A stretch of DNA of 64,000 nucleotides from Myrica gale (taxonomy: Eukaryota > Streptophyta > Magnoliopsida > Fagales > Myricaceae). The translations under genes and the position numbers were made by a program. The notes below the pieces were generated by a model, which was given only the letters and a program-made list of their open reading frames with translations, was not told where the DNA came from and ran no database searches. Positions 20,237-29,725 of this stretch are shown here, piece by piece. Every line of letters starts with the position of its first letter. Position 1 is the stretch's first letter. The stretch lies in NCBI GenBank assembly GCA_963930655.1, contig OZ005603.1, positions 23,698,201 through 23,762,200 of the forward strand, written 5' to 3'.

Positions 20237-22093
20237 TGTAACACCCCGAGCCCAAATTCCAAACGGATAGCATACGGCTTGAAAATATCATCACAATCAA
20301 GAAAAAGAAATTCATAAAAATCTATATTCCATCTTCAATAGTCAAAATGAATCCCAACAGTTTAGTCAGAGCACTACTAAAAATATAAATCCTTAAATAC
20401 TCTCTTAACAAGAGTCTCAATAAACAATAAAACTACTAAAGTCTTCAAAACAAAACAATTATTACTAGAGTCTCCAGATGACTCTTTATTCAAATATTCT
20501 GCATCTTGCAATTACTCTCAGAGATTTCAACTCACAATTTTTCTATCACTCGCTGCCACCAACATCTAAATCTAAAAGATAGAAAATAAGTTGTGAGCTA
20601 CAACTAGCTCAGTAAATAGTAAGTCAATGAGAGTAGGGGAAAAAGACAATTTATCACAATAACCGAAATCCAAAAATAAAACACTGTGAGTCATACCAAA
20701 TCCGAAAATATCAGTTTGTAACAAAAATTATCCAAGGCCGCGCAGTATAGGGAAATCACCAATGGTCACACAGACCTCCAGGCCACAAAGACCTCTAAAT
20801 ATTAGGCCACACAGATCTCTAGGCCACAAAGACCTCCAAATATTAGATCACACAGACCTCTAGGCCACAAAGACCTCAAGATATTAGGCCACACAGACCT
20901 CTAGGCCACAAAGACCTCCAAATATTAGGTCACACAGACCGCAAAGATATATTGACAGCGCAAAGACAATTTTCAAAGTATACTCACAAACTAAATATAT
21001 TCCAACACAAAATAAATATATTCCAACAACCCAATATATTCCAACACAAAATAAATATATTCCAACAACCCAATACTCATGAAATTTAAATCATTTCATC
21101 TTTATCAAAAATTTGTACATTCCCCATATAATGAATCAAAACTATATAAAATAGTGCACGTTTTAAAAATCTATTTCGCCATTGACAAGAGATTTAATCT
21201 CGCACAAAGAAATATTTTTAAATCAATTTCATCTCACAGTAATTAAACATTTAGTGTACTTAGATTCCACCAAAAGTATTGAGGAATAAAATCTCATTGA
21301 TAAACCACTTACTTCGATACTTAACCGAAGCTTAAGATTCACAAAGAATTGTTGAAAAGTCAATCAGCACCTAAAATTCATTTGAACAACAGTCAACTCA
21401 TCATCTAAATCCTCACACATCCCCAATGTAATTCAATAATAGAATTTCAACAACAAACACCTAAACTGCAATAACTCTGGCTATTCCCAAAATCGCGAAA
21501 TTCCTCAAAATCGCCTTTAATTACCCTACAGCAAACCAAAAACTAAACTTGAAAAATCTAGAATGTTCAGATCTAAAACTCCATTGAAGGTCGGAACTTA
21601 GAGAAAAGCTCACCCAATTGCACCGACGAAGTTGAAGAAAAATCGCCTAATACGTGAAGAACGACTCTCCAACGTCGTCTATAAACGGCATAACCCAAAT
21701 CAATCCAAAGAAATATCTTTCTAAACCAAGATTAAAACAAACATACCTCCAAAAATCGCCCAACTCCTGCAAGTCGCGTTCCAAAGGTAAGAGAAAGAGA
21801 ATTTCGTGTAGAGAGAAAACTCCAATAGAAGGCGGAAATTTTCACAATTAACCTAGATCTAAACTTAAAGATCTCTAAATGAATTTAAAAAGGGCGAAAA
21901 TGTGATAAAAAAAACTGTTCAAAACTCGTTCAACATTTGAAAAGAAATCAAATTTTAAAACTTTAAAACCTTTGGCGTTGAAAACGTTTTACGTTCAGTT
22001 TTCAAACGGGTGTTGCCGAAGGGATAATAACTTATCCCTCCGCACCTTTTAAACTTTTGACTTTTCAAACTCTTTTGTTTTTGAAGTATTACA
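20237..22093 (+). mobile_element. Solo LTR, LTR-retrotransposon family A
   Basis: Begins TGTAACACCCCGAGCCC and ends GAAGTATTACA (TG...CA), 1857 bases, flanked by the 5-bp direct repeat CCAAG (20232-20236 and 22094-22098). No internal retroelement genes adjoin it, so it is a solo LTR. It contains a ~42-base minisatellite and a short tandem ATATATTCCAACA repeat (20990-21070). A related copy in the opposite orientation lies at 22757-23823. Confidence 0.88.
20755..20945. repeat. 42-bp minisatellite inside the solo LTR
   Basis: About four copies of a unit made of GGCCACACAGACCTCTA and GGCCACAAAGACCTCCAAATATTA. The same unit, reversed and with fewer copies, is present at 23215-23290 in the other LTR copy. 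Confidence 0.85.
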
Positions 22094-22756
22094 CCAAGAC
22101 TCTTACCTAAAACCTGAGAAACTCCTTAGGTAGATGTAGATAAGGAGGCTGAAGGGGGATAGCAAGATGAGAGAAAAAGTGGAGGAAGCTGGTGGTGCAA
22201 GAGACCGTCACCATATTGATGATCCGGTGATGAACATGACACCATACTGCAAGCGCTTGCAACCAATTTATGCCTCTTCGTCTTGCAGAACTTCCGAAGG
22301 TTGTTGACATGATCGTGATAATCCATACGAAGATGAATCCAAGAGGGAAGGTGAGGACCAAAGGGATTGGGAGCATGAAACTCGCTGGGAATGCCTTGCT
22401 CCGGAAGCAGCACAAACCAACGAAAAAAACTCAAGTACCATGTAAAAAATAGGTATTTGTCGGGATTTATAACCCATAATGGATATGAGAGAAATCCTTT
22501 ACAGCGGGAGGGCTAGGATTTGTTTTCTGTCTTCTTCAACAAAGCCCCTTCTCCAAAGCCTTTGGCAGATGATAAAAAAGAAAACATTACTTCCCTCCAT
22601 TTGCGCTCGCGCAAGGTGGTATATGTGGGACGGGTGCAACTCCACTTGCATCGTGCTCCTGGGGAACTCTAGAGCAGCAGTTTCTTTGGTGCTCGGGCGA
22701 AGTGGATGAACGCGCGTCTAACTAATGCAATAAACGTCAAAGTTTACCGGATGACA
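22094..22756. other. Spacer between two solo LTRs, unrecognised
   Basis: More balanced base composition than its surroundings, with overlapping open frames of 60-102 codons on both strands (22107-22434 minus, 22479-22709 plus). One minus frame reads GIPSEFHAPNPFGPHLPSW and could be a decayed exon, but I cannot assign it to any family. Confidence 0.35.
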
Positions 22757-23823
22757 TGTAATACTCCGTCTAAAAAAGTACGTTTGAATTTTAAAAGTTA
22801 CGAAGATTGAGGTTAATAAATAGTCGCAGAGAATATTTATTAGAGACCAAAATTTAGATTGAGGTGCTGCTACTAGTTTCCATAAGATTGTTCGGCAATT
22901 ATTGGAGAAGCTTTAAGGATTGTTTAAGCGTTCGAGGTAAGTGGTTCCTCAATGAAAATTTTAAAACGTGTACCGTATTTTTATATGGTTTTGATGTATT
23001 ATTTGGAGAACTGAACAAATTTTGGGTAAAATGAGATTCTCGAGATTTTGTGAAACACAATTGAAATGTTTATAACTTTTTTGGTGAGTATACTGTGAAA
23101 ATTGTCCTTGCGTTGGTGATATATCTATGTGATCTTTGTGGCCAATTTATCATTGTGGTCTGTGTGGCCTGTAGCTAATTTAATACCCCTCGTGATATTT
23201 GGAGGTATTTGTGGCCTGGAGGTCTGTGTGACCTAATATTTGGAGGTCTTTGTGGCTTGGAGGTCTGTGTTACCTGATATTTGGAGGTCTTTTGTGGTCA
23301 TTGATGATTTTTCTATATTGCGTGACCTTGAATATTTTTGTTACAAACTTGTATTTTGGATTCGGTATGGCTCACGGTATTTTATTCTGGATTTCGGTTA
23401 TTGTGATAAAATTATCTTTTCTCCAACCCCCATTGACTTACTAGTTACTGAGCTAGTCGTAGCTCACCCCTTATTCTCATATTTTTCATAGTTGGCAGAA
23501 TTAAAGAAGTTTGATAAGCTTCAGATAGATTTGTGTTTCGAATGCATGTTTGCAAGAGTACTTTTGGAGATTAATGTTGGAGAATTCGATATTGTATTAT
23601 TTTAGGAGATCTTCATCAATATTGAAAATATTGGATATGCTAATATAAATTTTAGGGCTCGGATTGATATTTTTTGGTCTTTTGACGGTTTATGAATATT
23701 TTGTTGAAGTCATACAAAAGTAGTTTTGAAATATTGAGATCTAGATAAATGATTATCCATAATGAAAAAGACTTATTTTATAAAGAAATATTTTCCCTTA
23801 GAGTTATGGCCCGAAGCGCTACA
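22757..23823 (-). mobile_element. Solo LTR, family A, opposite orientation
   Basis: On the + strand it starts TGTAATACTCCGTC and ends GAAGCGCTACA, flanked by the 5-bp repeat TGACA (22752-22756 and 23824-23828). Read on the minus strand it parallels the LTR at 20237-22093, including the GTATTACA terminus, but is shorter (1067 bases). An independent insertion of the same family. Confidence 0.85.
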
Positions 23824-23828
23824 TGACA

Positions 23829-25145
23829 CGTTCATGTGTCGCAGTAGCCTTTAACCACGCCAAACGTTGGTTCAACAAATTGGGTTCAAAATATAGTTTT
23901 AACCTCAGAACCAGGACTTGGACGTGGTCCAAACAAGTCGAGTAGATGAGATGTGTAGTCTCTTTCAAATTAAATTAAGTAGTGTCTCAATATCTTATTC
24001 AAGTGTACAGGTTGTACTTAAAATAAGACTTTTTATTTATTTAATTTAAGAGTGGAATAAGCTGACTCCTAAGTTCTAACTTTTGTTTTATTATTTGAAT
24101 TTAGATGGAGTGTCTGGTTTAGAAAATAAATTCTTCTATTAGAATTTTAGATGGATCTAATGGAATTCGAACGTGGCATATACCACTGTCACGTAGAAAA
24201 AACAAACTAGAGAGAACGCGGTGAAGGCAGGAGGATCTTTCAACAAGAGAGGGCAGATAGCAGGAACGCCTCATCCATTGCACGCGTACACGTATTGTTT
24301 CTTAAAAATTTTAAAAAAATCCAGCTGTCAAAACTCTATTTCGAGCGAAACCTTTGACTACTGTGTGAAGATTTACTGCCAAAGGACATGTGCTGCCGAC
24401 ATGACTAGCTGCGAATCTTTGAAAAACAACGTTAGCCAAACCTCGAATTGATAACACTTATATTTTATTAACACTAATGTTCTTCACCGTTTTTAGTATC
24501 GAATCTCTCGCTTTTTTTATTTTTTATTTATAAAGAAACTACTTTTCTTTTTCCTCATTAAAATAATTATATTACACGTAGATTCATATCTCTCGTAGAA
24601 TAAATAAGTAAGCTATTATTAACATGATTGTTTTAAGAAAATTTTAATTATGATGTGAATATTTAGATGGTATTTAAAATTTATTTGTATGTGTATAAAA
24701 TATGTTGACTTATATTTTTGTATATAAAAAAAATAATGAGTTGTATTGATATTCGTGTAAGAATAATGTTGTGATTATAATTTTAAAAAGATGCAAATCT
24801 AAAAAAAATTATCTAAACAAATATGCCCTTAGATCATCCTATTTCCCAAAGTGGAAGGGCCGGATCCTCCGCTCCTTGGTGACTTGGTGCTGCAATCACA
24901 TGAACCATCCATGGTGCCCCTCTACCTTCCCCGGCCAAAGCTGCGAGGTGGATCAGGCCGGCCGGGACTTCCACCATCTCTGCGTCCTTTGTGCTTTTTT
25001 TTTTTTATGTTAACTTAAGATTTGTTTGGTTAGACCTTTTTCTTCTTCATGCACCATTTGCATACCTTGACATGACGTGGCCAAAATGGGTCTTGTAGCA
25101 AACTAGCTATCGTAGGCAATGGATTGGGCCTAGAATGTACGACCA
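23829..25145. other. Upstream region of UGT copy 2, no gene seen
   Basis: A/T-rich with a few short frames (24221-24451 and 24771-25013) that lack any recognisable motif. A more GC-rich patch at 24840-25000 has no assigned function. Confidence 0.4.
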
Positions 25146-25266
25146 GGCTCCCCTGCAATTCCCTGCCCAAATTGCGACCCACACTTGCCCGAACAGTGCT
25201 CTCCTGTTCGGGCAGTCTCTCACTGAATTGGCCCCTGCAATTCGGGCAGGGAATTGCAGGGGAGCC
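25146..25266. repeat. Nested foldback repeat
   Basis: A 28-base arm, GGCTCCCCTGCAATTCCCTG onwards, pairs with its complement ending at 25266 with one mismatch. Inside it, GCCCGAACAG and CTGTTCGGGC form a second hairpin. It resembles a small foldback MITE about 140 bases before the ATG of UGT copy 2. Confidence 0.7.
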
Positions 25267-25404
25267 GGATCCTAGAATGTAATCTATATGCTGTCCCATA
25301 GCAAAGTGACTGTAGTATTTCGGGATAGGAGCAAGGCGGAAGCAACGATTATAAGCTTGAAAATCTTAGGTCCAGAGATACTAGCTAGCCACTGATCTCT
25401 TTTA

Positions 25405-27027
25405 ATGGAGAAGAAGAACCAAAAGCCTCATGCTATCATGTTTCCCTATCCTTATCAAGGCCATGTAAATCCCTTCGTGCATCTAGCCATGAAGCTTGCA
25501 TCAGAGGGCTTCACCATCACCTTCGTCAACACCCTCTCAGTCCACCACCAAATAACCAAATCTCGATCTGAGATTGCCGGAGATAGCATCTTTGCTGAAG
25601 CGTGTAAATCCGGTCTCGACATACGTTACATGACCATCAACGATGGTTTTCCACTACTGTTCGATCGATCCCTTAACCATGACCAATTCGTGGAGGGTCT
25701 TTTACATGTCTTCTCGGCCCAAGTCGATGATCTCGTGGGAAGAATGGTCCAGTACTCCGACCCTCCCATCACTTGTTTGATTGCGGACACTTTTTTCATC
25801 TGGTCATCGGTGATCGCCAAGAAGTACAACCTGGTTTATGTTTCTTTCTGGACTGAACCAGCCTTAGTTCTTACTCTCTACTATCACTTGGACCTCCTTG
25901 TAAAGAACTGTCATTTTGCTTCTCAAGGTACGTACATCAGTACATATATGTCCTCTCTTTCCCGACCTTTACAGGTGTTTATTGTGGGGTTCTATTTCTA
26001 CGTTTTCCTATGTTTACACTCTATACTATTTCTAATAGATAATCGTGAGGACACCATCGATTACATCCCGGGTGTGAGGGCCATCGAACCAAAGGACTTG
26101 ATGTCTTACCTCCGAGCTACCGACGACATTTCGACGGTGGTGCACCGTGTCATATACAAGGCATTTAAGGACGTAGAGAGAGCGGACTTCATTGTTTGTA
26201 ACACTATTCAAGAGCTCGAGTCCGAGACAATCTCAGCTTTACAAGAAAAGCAGCCAATATATGCAATTGGACCTGTTTTCCCTACTGGGTTCCCCGAGAA
26301 CATTGTGCCCACAAGCCTGTGGTCCGAGTCAGATTGTACCCCTTGGCTTCATACCAAGCCACATGGTTCCGTTCTGTACGTCTCGTTCGGTAGCTATGCT
26401 CATGTTAGCAGACAAGACATTGTAGAGATAGCCTATGGGCTTTTACTCAGTGGAGTGAATTTTATTTGGGTGCTTCGCCCTGATGTTGTGAAATCTGATG
26501 AAACAGATTTCCTACCAGTTGGATTTGAAGACAAGATCAAAGGTAAAGGGTTGATCGTGTCGTGGTGCCGTCAGATTGATGTGATTTCCCATCCAACGAT
26601 CGGAGGGTTCCTAAGTCATTGCGGGTGGAATTCAATATTGGAAAGCATATGGTGCAGTGTTCCATTGTTGTGTTTCCCTTTACTGACAGACCAATTCACC
26701 AACAGAAAATTAGTGGTCGATGAGTGGAGGATCGGCATTAATCTTTGCGAAGAGAAGTTAATCACAAGGGAGGTAGTTGCAGAAAGGATCAGCCATGTGA
26801 TGAGTGGAAAATTAGCTGAAGGATTGAGAACGAATATCCAGGACCTAAAAAAGATCCTGGAGAACACGTTGACCACCCACGGATCATCACGACAAAACTT
26901 CAATCGATTCATCAATGACGTGGAAGCCAAAATTAGGGAGAAAGCCTGCGTTTGTCACACGGAAACACGACCGTACAACACCGAAAAACTCTCAAATCTC
27001 AACGGAGTCCACCGGCCGTCGAACTGA
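25405..27027 (+). CDS. UDP-glycosyltransferase, UGT86A-like (copy 2)
   Basis: Two exons, 25405-25927 and 26039-27027; the spliced product is 503 residues. Intron position, His20 (FPYPYQGHV), Asp128 (CLIADTFF) and the PSPG box (WCRQIDVISHP through LLTDQ, HCGWNS intact, SVP in place of GVP) match copy 1; by eye well over 80% of residues agree, so this is a tandem duplicate. Unusually, the 111-base intron has a length divisible by three and no in-frame stop, so the unspliced reading is also open (540 codons). The C-terminus is about ten residues longer than in copy 1 and unlike it (ending LNGVHRPSN). A cytosolic sugar transferase on an unknown acceptor; the duplicate may differ in substrate or expression. 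Confidence 0.93.
   Translation: MEKKNQKPHAIMFPYPYQGHVNPFVHLAMKLASEGFTITFVNTLSVHHQITKSRSEIAGDSIFAEACKSGLDIRYMTINDGFPLLFDRSLNHDQFVEGLLHVFSAQVDDLVGRMVQYSDPPITCLIADTFFIWSSVIAKKYNLVYVSFWTEPALVLTLYYHLDLLVKNCHFASQGTYISTYMSSLSRPLQVFIVGFYFYVFLCLHSILFLIDNREDTIDYIPGVRAIEPKDLMSYLRATDDISTVVHRVIYKAFKDVERADFIVCNTIQELESETISALQEKQPIYAIGPVFPTGFPENIVPTSLWSESDCTPWLHTKPHGSVLYVSFGSYAHVSRQDIVEIAYGLLLSGVNFIWVLRPDVVKSDETDFLPVGFEDKIKGKGLIVSWCRQIDVISHPTIGGFLSHCGWNSILESIWCSVPLLCFPLLTDQFTNRKLVVDEWRIGINLCEEKLITREVVAERISHVMSGKLAEGLRTNIQDLKKILENTLTTHGSSRQNFNRFINDVEAKIREKACVCHTETRPYNTEKLSNLNGVHRPSN
25928..26038 (+). other. Stop-free 111-bp intron of UGT copy 2
   Basis: GTACGTACATC at the donor and TTTCTAATAG at the acceptor, exactly where copy 1 has its intron. 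Its translation contains VFIVGFYFYVFLCLHSILFL, a membrane-like run. Retention would add 37 residues in frame between residues 174 and 175. Confidence 0.85.
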
Positions 27028-27849
27028 ACTCCTGAGGGCCATCTCTCATATGTGGTTAAGTGGTCATCCAAATGTTGATTCTAAGTGGTCCTGTCAAACA
27101 GTCAAAGCTAGCTGCATCCTCGCTAGCAGGCATATTCTTCCTTGAATAATGACGTAGTTTGTCCCTCTGGCAGCTTGTCACGACGTGTTTTGCATTTTTT
27201 CAATCTTTAAATTTCATTTAAGAGTTTAAAAAAATATTTAGGCTTAATTACTCTCTTGGTCGTTGTCTGTATTTGGAAATGGCAGACGGGTCCTACCGTC
27301 CCAGGGTCTGGGTGAGTGCTCCGAGTACTTCTGAGACATGTGAATGATAACTCAAAGACGTGAATCCACGTAATCTGGACTCTACGAAGACTTTCAAAAA
27401 AGTTCCCAATTTTATTCAGTATTATGTCCGTCAAAGAAATGTGACTGACACGACACGTAAAGGAGTCGTAGAAAAATCACTTTCATTTCTTTTTGCCAAT
27501 ACTATTTTAAGAATCCTAATCGGCATTGTTAGGAATGAATCGAAATATTATCCGGTAAAAATAGAAAATTTCGATTTCGATTTCAAAACCGGTAGTCCGG
27601 TGCTGATTCCGGCCTATTCTGATACCGAAACCTATTTAAAAAAACAATTTCGGAATCGAAATCCCGAAATTTTGGGTTCCGGAATTCTTGTAAACAAATA
27701 ACGCAACTTTTGAGCCATAAAAGACAAGTAAAAGTAAAGTCACGCGTGAATCATAACTCCATTCTTTTTTTTCTTCTAAAAAGAGTCATAACTCCATTAG
27801 TAAATCAAACAAAAATTAGCTAAAAAAAAAACTTCAAGCCAAAAAACAT
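27028..27849. other. 3-prime flank of UGT copy 2
   Basis: No gene seen. 27530-27690 has GAATCGAAAT / GGTTCCGG words like those in the hAT MITEs at 28425 and 41886, probably an old copy of that family. The open frame across it follows this repetitive composition. Confidence 0.4.
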
Positions 27850-28130
27850 GGCCTTATAAAAAACGGTACTCTGCTTCCAAAATCTCCCCCCACAGCCCGG
27901 CGCCCACCGTCGTCGTCCCAGCCCCCACCCTCCTTGCCGATGCCTCCTATAATCTCTCTCTCTCAGCTCTCTCTCTCCTCCCTCCCGAAATCTCTCTCTT
28001 TGTGAAGGCTGCACAAATCTTTCAAAGCTTCTTAGCAGATCTGGGTGACGGAATCAAACAGTAATCTGCTTCAAATGGAGATTCGAATACTGCACTCTTC
28101 TCAAGGTAAGACCGATTATTTTTTTGAGTA
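27850..28130 (+). promoter_or_regulatory. Possible orphan promoter and first exon
   Basis: CTTATAAAAAACGG (a TATA-like box near 27855) is followed by a CT-rich leader with CTCTCTCTC runs, then ATGGAGATTCGAATACTGCA and a good donor, CAAG|GTAAGACC, at about 28105. This resembles the 5-prime end of a plant gene, but the next recognisable exon is missing; a stop follows soon after any nearby acceptor. Could be a gene remnant or chance. Confidence 0.3.
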
Positions 28131-28424
28131 ATGTTGTCTGGCCGAGAGAATGAACAAAATGGAGAGAGTTATCATTGTGAAGTAGATTTGTTGCAAGGTG
28201 TTGTATATTGCAGATCAAGGTGTGTGGATCAACTAAAGTGGCTGAAACTGAGTTTGAATAAAAGAGGGACACAACTTTTGATATGGTGGAGAGGGGGTTA
28301 AGAACGATGGTGCTGGTGGTTGGGGCTTGTTTTACACAGGGAGCTATGAATCAGTGTATGTCTTAGGGCAGTGCGAGGGTGATTTGGGCAGTGACTATTG
28401 TGTGAGAATGTTGTGGAAGGCTGG

Positions 28425-28612
28425 ACTCTACCTCTAATGGAACCGGAAATTCCGGATTCCGTTTCCGGAGATTCTGGTTCCATTCCGTTTCCATTCCAAA
28501 AAATTTCGGAATGGAACCAGAATTAAAATATTGATTCCATAGGGTACCAGAACCGGAATCGGAATGGGCAATTCCGGTTCCATTTGTTTCGGTACCCTCC
28601 CTTAAATAGCTC
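28425..28612. mobile_element. hAT-like MITE
   Basis: A palindromic stretch of GGAACCGGAAATTCCGG and TTCCGGTTCC words with ACCCTCCCTTAA at the right edge, the complement of TTAAGGGAGGGT and close to the AAGGGTGGGTA end of the hAT at 41886. The left end is poorly defined. Confidence 0.45.
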
Positions 28613-28895
28613 CACAGATTCTTTTGTTGATTGGCCCATGATACACTAACTGGGCCCACCAAATATTGGGTTCATATCAATCAACATCAAGTATAGAGAG
28701 TATTTTCAACACAAAAAATAAAAAAGTAAGAGTAAAGTAAAACTTTTCGACGCTTTTCTAGGGAGACTCCTCCCCCTCTCTCTCTGGAATCCCTCCCATT
28801 TATCTCAAAGCACCCTCCTCTTTTTTGCTTTCTTTCGGTTTAGTTTTTGTTTTATTTTTGGTGGTTAGATCTTGACCTTTCCAGTGGTCTTCAGT

Positions 28896-29420
28896 TAGGG
28901 CTGTTCAACTTCGGTATAGGTGTCGGTTTTGGCCAAAACCGACACCTACACTAGGTAGGCCGGTTTTTAAATAATTGTCACCTACAACTACACCGTTAAA
29001 GGCAAAAATCGGCCCTTAGCGGTGACGGTTTCCGATTATCCTACATTCATATTGGATCATTTTTTTAACATTTTACGCACTTAACCCAATGAATTTTTTT
29101 TTCTTTTGGTCCATTAATCACATATCAATAAAATCTAAAACTAATGATATTCAAAATCAACAAAATTAAAGATAATCTTAAAAGATAAGATGAGAATTTA
29201 AAATCCAAACTAATAAAATTCAAAATCAATAAACTTACAGAACATCACAACAAAATGAGAATCTAAAGTCTCAACCAATGAAGTCTGTGATTGTGGTGAA
29301 GTGTTCATCAATGATTACGTCTCTTGAACAAACAATTATGATATGTTGTATTCTCATTTGGGAACTGAAACCTCTTGAAAATTTAAACAAAACAATTCGT
29401 TTTGTTTTTTTAATTAAAGG
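28896..29420 (+). mobile_element. hAT element, one end only
   Basis: Starts TAGGGCTGTTCAACTTCGG, a typical hAT end, followed by the GGTGTCGGTTTTGGCC palindrome and A/T-rich interior homologous to 15085-15400. No matching right end of its own is found. Confidence 0.6.
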
Positions 29421-29717
29421 TCAGCGGGCTCATGGGAAAAACAGGCTAGATGGGGGGTTGGGGAAGCCGAGGGAAAAATTTCCAGGCCCAAGGGGAGCCT
29501 GGGCCCTCGGGATAAAGGGTTAAATTTGAAAATTAATTTTTTAATTTTTTATTTTTACAAAGGGTCAGAGGGCTCAGGGAAATTGGGGACGCACGGGGGC
29601 GTATGTGGGCCACGTACCGCTTTACAATGTTGCATATGCGTGCGACTTTATTGATTTCTACCGCTTAAGGTTACCTCCATTTTGTGCTGCTTGTAATTGT
29701 CTCTCCTTCTCCCCCTA
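29421..29717. other. Unassigned G-rich and mixed sequence
   Basis: GGGTTGGGGAAGCC and GGGAGCCTGGGCCCTCGGG words suggest repeat-derived DNA. No gene. Confidence 0.35.
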
Positions 29718-29725
29718 GTGCAGCC

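Noticed and set aside
20755-20945. Evenly spaced repeats considered as a CRISPR array
   Set aside because: Head-to-tail minisatellite without unique spacers, inside an LTR of a plant genome.
24771-25013. 80-codon frame with several Cys and Trp residues
   Set aside because: Starts in A/T-rich DNA, ends in a T-run, no recognisable motif; too weak to call a gene.
25405-27027. UGT copy 2 as a single-exon 540-residue gene
   Set aside because: Good GT-AG sites at the exact intron position of copy 1, and the extra 37 residues have no counterpart in the family; the two-exon model is preferred.
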